A model generated the notes under the pieces. It was given only the letters and a program-made list of their open reading frames with translations. It was not told where the DNA came from and did not search any database. From Fidelibacterota bacterium (GTDB lineage: Bacteria; Fidelibacterota; Marinisomatia; SCGC-AAA003-L08; GCA-002704045), in assembly GCA_002704045.1 (NCBI GenBank), contig PAFF01000090.1, positions 4,396 through 15,976 of the forward strand: a DNA stretch of 11,581 bases. The letters run 5' to 3'. Every line of letters begins with the position of its first letter. The first letter of the stretch is position 1. Shown piece by piece: positions 1 to 7,800 of the stretch. The position numbers and the translations under genes are program-made.

Positions 1-384
1 AATGACCCTGTTAATTCATTTAATTATGTTCTGGAGAACTCAGATGATGAAAATTTTTCAAGCAAAGTTAAAGAATATACATTGCAGCTTGTAAATCATT
101 CTCAGCAAAATGTTAAATATCTTGATGAGTTAATATGTAAAAAGTCAAAAAATTGGGAAATTAGTAGAATAGCTATGATTGATATTATCATTTTGAGAAT
201 GGCTATTGCAGAAATGTTATTTATTGAAGAAATTCCACTCAAGGTTTCAATTGCAGAGGCAATTGAAATAGCAAAAATATTTAGTACAAAAGATAGTGGT
301 AGATTCGTAAATGGAATCTTGGACTCCATTTATAAAGATATTGTAAAAGGTAAAATAGGTAATGTAAATGTCAATTTTAACTAA
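1..384 (+). CDS. nusB: Transcription antitermination factor NusB, 5'-truncated by window edge
   Basis: The frame is open from base 1 to the TAA at 382-384, giving 127 residues of the C-terminal part of an all-helical NusB. NusB binds boxA RNA with NusE (ribosomal protein S10) and supports antitermination of rRNA transcripts in the cytoplasm. Family hallmarks seen are the W..SRIAMIDIIILRMAIAE helix, the IPLKVSIAEAIEIAKIF helix and the closing GRFVNGILDSI segment. Full NusB proteins are usually about 130-160 residues, so a modest N-terminal part lies upstream of the window. A TTG at 82 could be read as a start, but homologous-looking helix sequence continues upstream of it, so it is not the true start. 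The 3' end overlaps secA by 17 bases, suggesting translational coupling. The family call is confident; the start is outside the window. Confidence 0.93.
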   Translation, partial: NDPVNSFNYVLENSDDENFSSKVKEYTLQLVNHSQQNVKYLDELICKKSKNWEISRIAMIDIIILRMAIAEMLFIEEIPLKVSIAEAIEIAKIFSTKDSGRFVNGILDSIYKDIVKGKIGNVNVNFN

Positions 385-3300
385 GATTGTAACAACGATT
401 TTTGGAAGCAAATCTGAAAAAGATTTAAAGGAAATTGGTCCTTTAGTCAATGAGGTTAATTCTATTTTTGTAACATTGGAAAATTTATCGGATGATGAAT
501 TGATAGAAAAATTTTTGAATCATAGAAAAGAGATCAAATCTATAAGAAATGATACTATGGTGCGCTGTAAATCTGAAAAACTTTCATCTAAAGAAACCGA
601 TGATTTGATTTATAATGATGAGCAAAAATATCTTGATGAAAAAATGTGTGAAATTTTTGCTATAATTAAAGATGCTGCTAGGAGATTGGTTGGAACAAAA
701 TATAAAGTGATGGGCCAAGATGTAGAGTGGAATATGGTTCATTATGATGTTCAAATAATTGGTGGTGTTGTTTTGCATAAAGGTAAAATTGCTGAAATGA
801 AAACAGGTGAAGGTAAAACGCTAGTTTCAACTTTATCTATTTGTTTAAATGCTTTGACTGGTAGAGGAGTTCATGTTATAACTGTCAATGACTATCTTGC
901 AGAAAGAGATAGCCAATGGATGGGATTGTTGTATAGTTTTTTAGGTCTTTCATTTGGATGCATTACAAATAGAATGTCGCCAGTTGATCGAAAAGAAATT
1001 TATAGCAGAGATATTACATATGGTACTAATAATGAATTTGGTTTTGATTATCTTAGAGATAATATGGCGTCACACCCTAACAATCAAGTTCAAAATGGTC
1101 ACGTTTATGCTATAGTTGATGAAGTTGATTCCGTATTAATAGATGAAGCTAGAACCCCTTTGATTATATCTGGAAGTGTTGATGCTCCTATGAATACCCA
1201 TTATCAAGAGTTGAAGCCAAGTATATATTCATTAATTCAAAAACAAACGTCCTTGATTAATGAATTCATTTCTGAGGCAGAAAAAAAATTGGAAACAGAA
1301 AAAAATGAAGCTGGAAAAAAAATATTATTAGCTCAAAGAGGTATGCCAAAAAATAAAAGATTGCTCAAGATTTACCAGCAACAAGGCATTCAGCAATTAG
1401 TTCATAACGTTGAGAGTGAATTCATTAGAGATAAAAAAATGACAGAACTTGATGAAAAGCTATTTTTTACTGTTGATGAAAGATCAAATATAATAGATTT
1501 AACTGAAATGGGACGCTCTATTTTATCACCATCAAATCCTGAGGATTTTGTACTGCCAGATATTGGTGAATTATTTCACGAAATTGAGAATGATAAAAAG
1601 TCATCAAAAAAAGAAATATTAGAGAAGAAAGAAGAGGCCCAAATTATTCATGCGGAAAGAAGTGATCGAATTCATGCAATCAATCAATTATTAAAAGCAT
1701 ATACTCTATTTGAAAAAGATGTTGATTATATTGTTCAGGATGGCAAGGTACAGATTGTTGATGAGCATACTGGACGAGTTCTCCATGGTAGAAGATATAG
1801 CGATGGGCTGCACCAGGCTTTATCTTCAAAAGAGAATGTTATAATAGAAAAAGAAACACAAACAATGGCAACTATAACAATTCAAAATTACTTTAGGATG
1901 TACGAAAAGTTGTCTGGTATGACTGGCACCGCAATCACTGAAGCGGGAGAATTTATGCAAATCTACAAACTAGATGTAATAGAAATTCCCACAAATGTCC
2001 AGATTCTAAGAAAAGACCAAAATGATCTAGTTTATAAAACGAAACGAGAAAAATATAATGCTGTCATTGCCCACATAAAAAAATTGTTTCAAAAGGGTCA
2101 ACCTATCCTTGTTGGAACTACATCTGTTGAGGAGTCAGAAACATTATCTAGAATGTTAAAAAGAGAGAAAGTACCACATAATGTATTAAATGCAAAGCAA
2201 CATCAAAGTGAAGCTGAAATTGTAGCAAGAGCAGGTCAAAAGTCGGCTATAACAATAGCTACAAATATGGCTGGAAGAGGAACAGATATTAAATTAGGAG
2301 AAGGGATATTAGATCTAGGTGGATTATATATTTTAGGTACTAGTAGGCATGAGTCAAGACGAATTGACTTGCAGCTAAGAGGCCGAAGCGGTCGCCAGGG
2401 TGATGCGGGAGAATCAGTATTTTACTTAAGTTTAGAAGATAATCTTATGAGGCTGTTTGGTTCGGACAGAATTGCAAAAGTTATGGATAAAATGGGAATT
2501 GAAGAAGGTGAAGTAATTACTCATGGTATGGTTTCAAAGTCTATTGAAAGAGCGCAAAAAAAAGTAGAAGAAAGAAATTTTTTAATAAGAAAGCACTTAC
2601 TAGAGTATGATGATGTTATGAACCAACAAAGAACACTTGTATATGATCGAAGAAATTATGCTTTGCACGAGGAATCAATTAATAGTGAAATACAGGAGAT
2701 TATTAATGATCACATAGATGTTATATTGAATATTTTTTGTAATAGAGATGATGACTCATCGAGTTGGGATTGGGATGGTCTAAATGCTGAGCTTGTAGAT
2801 GTTTTTTCACTTGATATTAAAATGCAAGATATTGAAGTTGATAATAAATCAGATTTAAAGCATGCTATTGTTCAGGCTGTAAATGTTTTATTGGTATCAA
2901 GAAAAGAGATGGTAGAAGAAGAATTATTTAATAACTTTCAAAAATTTGTAGTTTTTACTACTATTGACAAAAAATGGCGAGAACATTTGCATTCTATGGA
3001 TCAATTACGTGAAGGTATAGGCTTAAGAGCGTATGGACAAAAAAATCCGTTAATTGAGTATAAATCTGAAGGCTTTAAAATGTTCTCTACTATGATGGAA
3101 GATACTAATAGGGAAACGTTAAAAAAAATATATAGAACTCGAATCAACGTTAAAGAAAGAGTTTCAACTCAATCTAGAAACTTAAAAGTAAGACACGATG
3201 AATCAACTGGAATGGGTTTTATAGCACCACCACAACAGCAACAAAATAGTGGAGCTCAAATTCCAGCAAAAAGACAGCCTATAAAAGTTGAAAATAAAGT

Positions 3301-3412
3301 TGGAAGAAATCAAAAAGTAGTAATTACTGATGGTAATGAGAAAAAAACTATTAAGTATAAAAAAGCAGAAAAATTATTGCAGACTGGTTGGTCCCTAGAG
3401 GAAGTTTTATAA
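368..3412 (+). CDS. secA: Preprotein translocase ATPase SecA, FCB-type, 1014 aa
   Basis: SecA is the cytoplasmic, membrane-associated motor that pushes unfolded preproteins through SecYEG using ATP. Seen in order: Walker A TGEGKT (146-151), Walker B DEVDS (251-255) followed by IDEARTPLIISG, the SGMTGTAITEAGEF segment (MTGTA at 518-522), MAGRGTD (634-640), GTSRHESRRIDLQLRGRSGRQGD (657-679, given here only as the motif VI region), and a helical wing/scaffold region with KWREHLHSMDQLREGIGLR. It is longer than E. coli SecA (901 aa) because of an N-terminal insertion before the ARR helix and a larger one at about 279-386; both are familiar in Bacteroidetes/FCB SecA. The C-terminal zinc-binding CxCGSGKKYK tail is absent. 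Residues 979-1014 instead form a GRN...IKYKKAEKLL...W tail, also known from FCB SecA. The ATG at 368 is chosen because an ATG at 362 is followed at once by TAA. The gene overlaps nusB. Confidence 0.97.
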   Translation: MSILTKIVTTIFGSKSEKDLKEIGPLVNEVNSIFVTLENLSDDELIEKFLNHRKEIKSIRNDTMVRCKSEKLSSKETDDLIYNDEQKYLDEKMCEIFAIIKDAARRLVGTKYKVMGQDVEWNMVHYDVQIIGGVVLHKGKIAEMKTGEGKTLVSTLSICLNALTGRGVHVITVNDYLAERDSQWMGLLYSFLGLSFGCITNRMSPVDRKEIYSRDITYGTNNEFGFDYLRDNMASHPNNQVQNGHVYAIVDEVDSVLIDEARTPLIISGSVDAPMNTHYQELKPSIYSLIQKQTSLINEFISEAEKKLETEKNEAGKKILLAQRGMPKNKRLLKIYQQQGIQQLVHNVESEFIRDKKMTELDEKLFFTVDERSNIIDLTEMGRSILSPSNPEDFVLPDIGELFHEIENDKKSSKKEILEKKEEAQIIHAERSDRIHAINQLLKAYTLFEKDVDYIVQDGKVQIVDEHTGRVLHGRRYSDGLHQALSSKENVIIEKETQTMATITIQNYFRMYEKLSGMTGTAITEAGEFMQIYKLDVIEIPTNVQILRKDQNDLVYKTKREKYNAVIAHIKKLFQKGQPILVGTTSVEESETLSRMLKREKVPHNVLNAKQHQSEAEIVARAGQKSAITIATNMAGRGTDIKLGEGILDLGGLYILGTSRHESRRIDLQLRGRSGRQGDAGESVFYLSLEDNLMRLFGSDRIAKVMDKMGIEEGEVITHGMVSKSIERAQKKVEERNFLIRKHLLEYDDVMNQQRTLVYDRRNYALHEESINSEIQEIINDHIDVILNIFCNRDDDSSSWDWDGLNAELVDVFSLDIKMQDIEVDNKSDLKHAIVQAVNVLLVSRKEMVEEELFNNFQKFVVFTTIDKKWREHLHSMDQLREGIGLRAYGQKNPLIEYKSEGFKMFSTMMEDTNRETLKKIYRTRINVKERVSTQSRNLKVRHDESTGMGFIAPPQQQQNSGAQIPAKRQPIKVENKVGRNQKVVITDGNEKKTIKYKKAEKLLQTGWSLEEVL

Positions 3413-3464
3413 TCAAAATAGAAAATATTTATATGGATAGTAATTAGATTAGAAAGGAAATCTT

Positions 3465-4604
3465 ATGAAATTTGATACAAAAGTAATTCGAGCAGGGATT
3501 GAGGCAGATCCAACAACAGGTGCTATAGTTCCACCAATTTATCAAACTGCAACATATGTTTTAGATGAAGTAGGAAAAATGAAGGGTTATGATTATACGC
3601 GATCGGCTAACCCTACAAGACAAGTTTTGGAAAATAATTTAGCAGCTCTTGAAGGAGGTAAACATGGAACGTGTTTTAGCTCTGGTATGGCAGCTGTTGA
3701 TAGTGTGCTAAAAATGTTGTCATCTGGAGATCATGTTGTTTGTTCAGATGATGTATATGGTGGTGTTTCAAGACTTTTTAATGATTTATTAATTAATTAT
3801 GGTTTAGAGTTTACTTATGTAAATTCATCCAATTCTGATGAAGTTGAAAATGCAATTCAGCAAAATACAAAATTAATATGGATTGAGACTCCTACTAATC
3901 CTTTGCTTAAGGTGACAGATTTAGATGCTGTTGGTAAAATTGCGAATCAGCATAATATTATGTATGGAGTCGATGCTACTTTTTCAACGCCAGCATTGCT
4001 AAGACCTTTGGAATTTGGTGCAGATATAGTTATGCACAGTACAACCAAATATTTAAGTGGACATAATCAAATTATTGGTGGGGCCATAGTTACAAATGAT
4101 AAAAAAATAAATGATCAAATGGAATTTGTTCAAAAAACTATAGGTGCTGTGCCAAGTCCATTTGACTGCTGGTTGACTTTATCTGGTATAAAAACGTTAT
4201 CTATCAGAATGGAGAGGCATTGTGTTAATGGGATTGCAGTTGCTGAGTTTTTGGAAAATCACCCAAAAGTTAAGTCTGTTAGTTATCCAGGTTTAAAATC
4301 CCATCCAGGCTACAGTATTGCTAAAAAACAAATGCTTGGATTTAGTGGCATGATATCAATGGAATTGGAGGGCGGTATTCCTGCAGGAATTTCTTTAATG
4401 AACAATGTTAAATTATGCTCGCTTGCTGAAAGTTTGGGTTCAGTTGAAACAATGATAACACATCCTGCAACCATGACTCATGCAGATGTACCTAAAGAAG
4501 ACAGAATGGCTAGAGGTTTAACAGATGGATTGGTTAGATTGTCTGTAGGAATAGAAGATAAGGATGATATAGTAGAGGATCTTGATCAGGCACTAAATTC
4601 ATAG
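3465..4604 (+). CDS. Cystathionine gamma-synthase / gamma-lyase family PLP enzyme, 379 aa
   Basis: This is a complete Cys/Met metabolism PLP-dependent enzyme (fold type I) of the usual length, about 380 residues. Visible hallmarks: YDYTRSANPTRQVLE near residue 43 (the YxYxRxxNPT phosphate and substrate-binding stretch), the FSSGMAA glycine loop, WIETPTNPLLKV, GVDATFSTP, and the PLP-binding lysine K195 in HSTTKYLSGH. The C-terminal part has SLGSVETMITHPATMTHADV and GLVRLSVGIED, typical of this family. Family members either make cystathionine from an activated homoserine and cysteine (MetB) or split cystathionine to cysteine, 2-oxobutanoate and ammonia (CGL/MccB). Sequence alone does not separate these activities here, so no symbol is given. 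AAGGA at 3454-3458 lies 6 bases before the ATG. The 52-base gap after secA shows no terminator, so read-through from secA is possible, though the two functions are unrelated. Confidence 0.93.
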   Translation: MKFDTKVIRAGIEADPTTGAIVPPIYQTATYVLDEVGKMKGYDYTRSANPTRQVLENNLAALEGGKHGTCFSSGMAAVDSVLKMLSSGDHVVCSDDVYGGVSRLFNDLLINYGLEFTYVNSSNSDEVENAIQQNTKLIWIETPTNPLLKVTDLDAVGKIANQHNIMYGVDATFSTPALLRPLEFGADIVMHSTTKYLSGHNQIIGGAIVTNDKKINDQMEFVQKTIGAVPSPFDCWLTLSGIKTLSIRMERHCVNGIAVAEFLENHPKVKSVSYPGLKSHPGYSIAKKQMLGFSGMISMELEGGIPAGISLMNNVKLCSLAESLGSVETMITHPATMTHADVPKEDRMARGLTDGLVRLSVGIEDKDDIVEDLDQALNS

Positions 4605-4614
4605 TTGTAACACT

Positions 4615-4645
4615 TTGACACAATATATAACAGATTGACACAATA
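4615..4645 (+). repeat. 11-bp perfect direct repeat, 20-bp period
   Basis: TTGACACAATA occurs at 4615-4625 and again at 4635-4645, exactly two helical turns (20 bases) apart. Each copy contains TTGACA, the bacterial -35 consensus. Two copies on the same DNA face could be a tandem operator for a dimeric regulator, or one copy could be a -35 element and the other chance or an upstream site. The repeat is directly visible; its role is inference. Confidence 0.75.
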
Positions 4646-4662
4646 AAAACATAATCTATTAA
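4635..4662 (+). promoter_or_regulatory. Possible sigma70-type promoter for the giant gene
   Basis: TTGACA at 4635-4640 matches the -35 consensus exactly. With a 16-base spacer the hexamer at 4657-4662 is TATTAA, 4 of 6 matches to TATAAT. Transcription would then start near 4670, leaving a leader of about 100 bases that includes the hairpin at 4709-4721. The region is so AT-rich that a -10-like match is weak evidence. Bacteroidota use a different consensus (-33 TTTG, -7 TAnnTTTG), and I did not find a clean match to that. Confidence 0.3.
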
Positions 4663-4681
4663 TATCATTTATATTATGTTT
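4647..4681. repeat. 9-bp inverted repeat, AT-rich, 17-base loop
   Basis: AAACATAAT at 4647-4655 is the exact reverse complement of ATTATGTTT at 4673-4681. The loop of 17 bases allows two more pairs after one mismatch. Only one G:C pair is in the stem, so it would be a poor terminator; as DNA it could be an operator palindrome overlapping the putative promoter. Inverted repeats of this size can also arise by chance in such AT-rich DNA. Confidence 0.4.
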
Positions 4682-4708
4682 ATTATGAGAAGTGAATGTA
4701 ATTTAATA

Positions 4709-4721
4709 GCCTTTCTAAGGC
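4709..4721 (+). other. Small GC-containing hairpin in the leader
   Basis: GCCTT at 4709-4713 pairs with AAGGC at 4717-4721 around the loop TCT, followed by AAATTTTATATAAAT. The 5-bp stem includes three G:C pairs, which stands out in this AT-rich gap. It may be a weak terminator for the upstream gene or a 5'-UTR structure about 35 bases ahead of the Shine-Dalgarno site. A stem this short is weak evidence for either. Confidence 0.3.
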
Positions 4722-4755
4722 AAATTTTATATAAATAAAAATTTTTAATTAATAT

Positions 4756-4760
4756 GGAGG
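4756..4760 (+). promoter_or_regulatory. Ribosome binding site of the giant gene
   Basis: GGAGG lies 9 bases before the ATG at 4770. It is the strongest Shine-Dalgarno in the window and fixes the start, which is followed at once by a good signal peptide. Confidence 0.85.
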
Positions 4761-4769
4761 AACGTATCA

Positions 4770-4835
4770 ATGTTTAGTTCAACTAAAAATTATCTAACAG
4801 CTATTTTAATTGCTGTATTTTCATTTATAAATGCT
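4770..4835 (+). other. Sec signal peptide of the giant protein (aa 1-22)
   Basis: A short N-region with Lys6 is followed by the hydrophobic stretch LTAILIAVFSFI and an N-A cleavage site before Gln23. The NAQ ending is typical of exported proteins in Bacteroidota and relatives. No lipobox cysteine is present, so it is not a lipoprotein. Confidence 0.9.
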
Positions 4836-7800
4836 CAAAGCGTATCATTAAGCTTTGGCACGGTTGATGAGTCATCAGGAACTATGGAAATATTAATGTC
4901 CAACGATGTGGAAGTTGCTGGTTTTCAATTTAATTTAAGTGGTGCAACCATAACTGGCGCCTCGGGCGGTAGCTCAACTGATAATGGATTCTCAACTAGT
5001 ACAGGTGGATCCACTGTTCTTGGATTCTCATTTAGTGGTTCAACAATTCCTGCGGGTTCGGGAGTATTAACGATACTAGAATTTTCAGATTTAGGAACAT
5101 TTAGTTGTATTGAAGATGTAGTGATATCTGGTCTTGAAGGAGCAAATTTAGATGTGAATGTTGGTGATTGTATTGGTGATCCCCCTATATTTGGTTGTAC
5201 TGATAGTTCTGCTTGTAATTATAATGCAGATGCAACAGATGATGATGGAAGTTGTACATTTGCTGAAGATTTTTACGACTGTGATGGTAATTTGACTGGA
5301 GCTTTAGTCCAAATTGTTCATAATTCAGCAAGTCCTACTGTAGATATATATATAGATGGTAGTATTGTTTTAGAAGATTTTACTTATAGATCAGCTACGC
5401 CTGTATTGACAATGCCTGCCTCTTTTAACGTTGGAATTGCCCCAACAGGTGCAAGTGTCATTGCTGATTTTGCATTTGATTTAGAATCTGGTGGGTCATA
5501 TGTTGTTGTGGCAACAGGTTTACTAAATAATGATGATACCCCATTTGATCTAGCGGCTACAGCAAGTACTTTTGGTGCCTCGGATGGAAATGTTGGTTTA
5601 AATGTTTATCATGGATCTACAGATGCGCCATCAGTTGATGTTCTAGCAGATGGAAGTATTTTGGTAGATGGTTTAATGTATTCTGAATTTTCTGGATATG
5701 TTGAAGTTCCAGCATCAGATTATACAATTGGTATTGCACCAACTGGATCGGATCCAATTGCAGAATTTTTGGCCCCAATCAGTGGTTTGAGTGGTGGAAG
5801 CGCTGTAGTTTTTGCTTCAGGTTTTTTAAACCCATCTGAAGCAGACCCTGCATTTGGTTTATTTGCTGCATTAGAAGATGGAACTGTTTTAGAGTTGCCT
5901 CAAATAAGTACTATTAACATACTTTATGATAGTCCGTTGTCCTTTAATGGTTTTCAATTTAATATTAACGGGGTGACAGTCCTTGATGCATCTGGTGGTG
6001 CAGCTGATGAAAATGGTTTTACAGTATCCACTGGCGCTACTACAGTGATAGGTTTTTCTCTTACAGGAGGAAGTATTGAACCGGGTAACGGCATTTTAAC
6101 AACAGTTCAAGTTCAAGGGAATCCAGCAGATGCTTGTATAGAATCTGGTGTTACCTCTCTTGTTATTTCAAACCAAAGTGGTGAACAACTATATTCTTGG
6201 GTTGATAATTGTTTAACAATTAATATGAACTTGCCTGATCCACCTCAATCACCATCCAATTTAACTGCAATGGCTATGGGAAATGATATTGATCTTTCTT
6301 GGAGCGCTTCCGATAATGCTGATGGATATTATGTTTATCAAGATGGTATAATGTCAGATATGACCTCTGGAACATCATACACATCATATGATTTAAGTTT
6401 TTCAACTACTTATAATTTTTGTGTTAGTGCTTTCAACGCTGGGGGTGAATCTGCGCAGTCTTGTGTGGATGCTACAACCGATGAGGCACCTCCAGAGCCA
6501 CTAATTGCTCCTGAAAATTTAACTGCTGAAGCAGGCGATGAAGTTGTATTATTGAGCTGGGATGATCCTCCTGGTGAAGTCGCGGGGACATTAACTGTTA
6601 ATTTAACAACAGATCAGTATGCAACTGAAACTAGTTGGGAGCTGGTTGACGCATCAGGTACTCTGGTAGCAAGTAATCCAGCTTTAGCTAACGAAACTGA
6701 GTATTCTAATGATTTTGAATTAGAAGCAGGTTCCTATACTTGGACAATTTTTGATTCTTGGGGTGATGGTATTTGCTGTGGATATGGTTATGGCGGTTAT
6801 CAATTATTGCTTGACGGAGTAGAAATCGCGAATGGTGGTGAATTTGGTGCTGAGGAAAGTGTCCAATTTTCAACAGATGGTATGTTAATTTCAATAGAGA
6901 CTGGTTATTACGTTGAATTTCATAATTATGAAAAAGGAGAATATGTTAATAATTGGCAAAGTTTTGAAGTTGAATACTCTGTGCAAGAATTTCATAATGT
7001 TGATAGAGATTTAATTGGTTATAATATTTATAGATCAAATGTTTCTGGAAGTGGTTATGTAAATGTTGGTTCAACAGATGTAAATACAACAACTTATCTT
7101 GATGAAGGATTAATGAACGAATCTACTTATTATTATGTTGTGTCTGCTATCTATGATGGAGGAGAATCAGATTTTTCTAATGAGGTTTCTGCTACCCCAA
7201 TGCCTTATGTACCAGATCCGGCAACTAACCTTGTTGCAGAAGCAGGTGATGGTCTTGTTGATTTATCGTGGGGTTCTCCAGGTGGATTTGGTGGTTTTCC
7301 AGCTTGTCCAGATGGATCTGCCGAATATGTAGATTGTGCTGGTACTTGTTTTAACAATGCTGATTGCGCTGATGGAACATACGATGGTTGTGTTGAAGGT
7401 AATAATACTTGGCTAGGAGATGGCTTTTGTGATGATGGTGCATTTAATTTAGTATTTTGGCTTCCAAATAATGAGTGTCCAGAGTATGGAAATGATTGTG
7501 GTGATTGCGGAGCATTTGATCCTGATATAGACGATCCAGGTGGAGTATGTGGAGGTACAGGTGGTACTGAGGATTGTACTTCTATAGATAACTTCAATGT
7601 AACAAGCCCTGAAGATTGTTTAGAAAATACTAACTATTTCTCAATGACTTGGGATGGTGGTTGTACAATAACAACAATGAATTATGGTGTTTATGATGTA
7701 AACGAAAACCCACTGGATTTAACAGGTACTAATTTCAATGGAACATTAAGTTTTTATGGTTTTGGACCAGGTGAAACGTACTTATTTGAGGTTTGTGCAG

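Larger units (their letters stand above)
4605..4769 (+). other. Intergenic region between PLP enzyme gene and giant surface-protein gene
   Basis: These 165 very AT-rich bases are the only substantial non-coding stretch in the window. They contain a spaced direct repeat with TTGACA cores, an AT-only-stem inverted repeat, a 5-bp hairpin and the Shine-Dalgarno site of the downstream gene, each listed separately. No convincing GC-rich terminator with a U-tract is visible after the PLP enzyme gene. I see no small gene here. Confidence 0.8.

Noticed and set aside
82..84. TTG as the start of nusB
   Set aside because: The frame is open to base 1 and the N-terminal NusB helices would be missing, so the true start lies upstream of the window.
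102..778. Minus-strand open frames opposite nusB and the start of secA
   Set aside because: They overlap two conserved genes in antisense, and their Ile/Phe-rich translations simply reflect AT-rich DNA.
3413..3464. Terminator or promoter between secA and the PLP enzyme gene
   Set aside because: The 52 bases are AT-rich with no stable stem-loop and no clear -35/-10 pair. Only the ribosome binding site is supportable.
7205..7597. Minus-strand 130-codon open frame, rich in Pro and Ser
   Set aside because: It lies wholly inside the giant gene in antisense. Its composition is what the reverse complement of Gly/Asp-rich coding sequence gives, and no ribosome site or known domain is seen.
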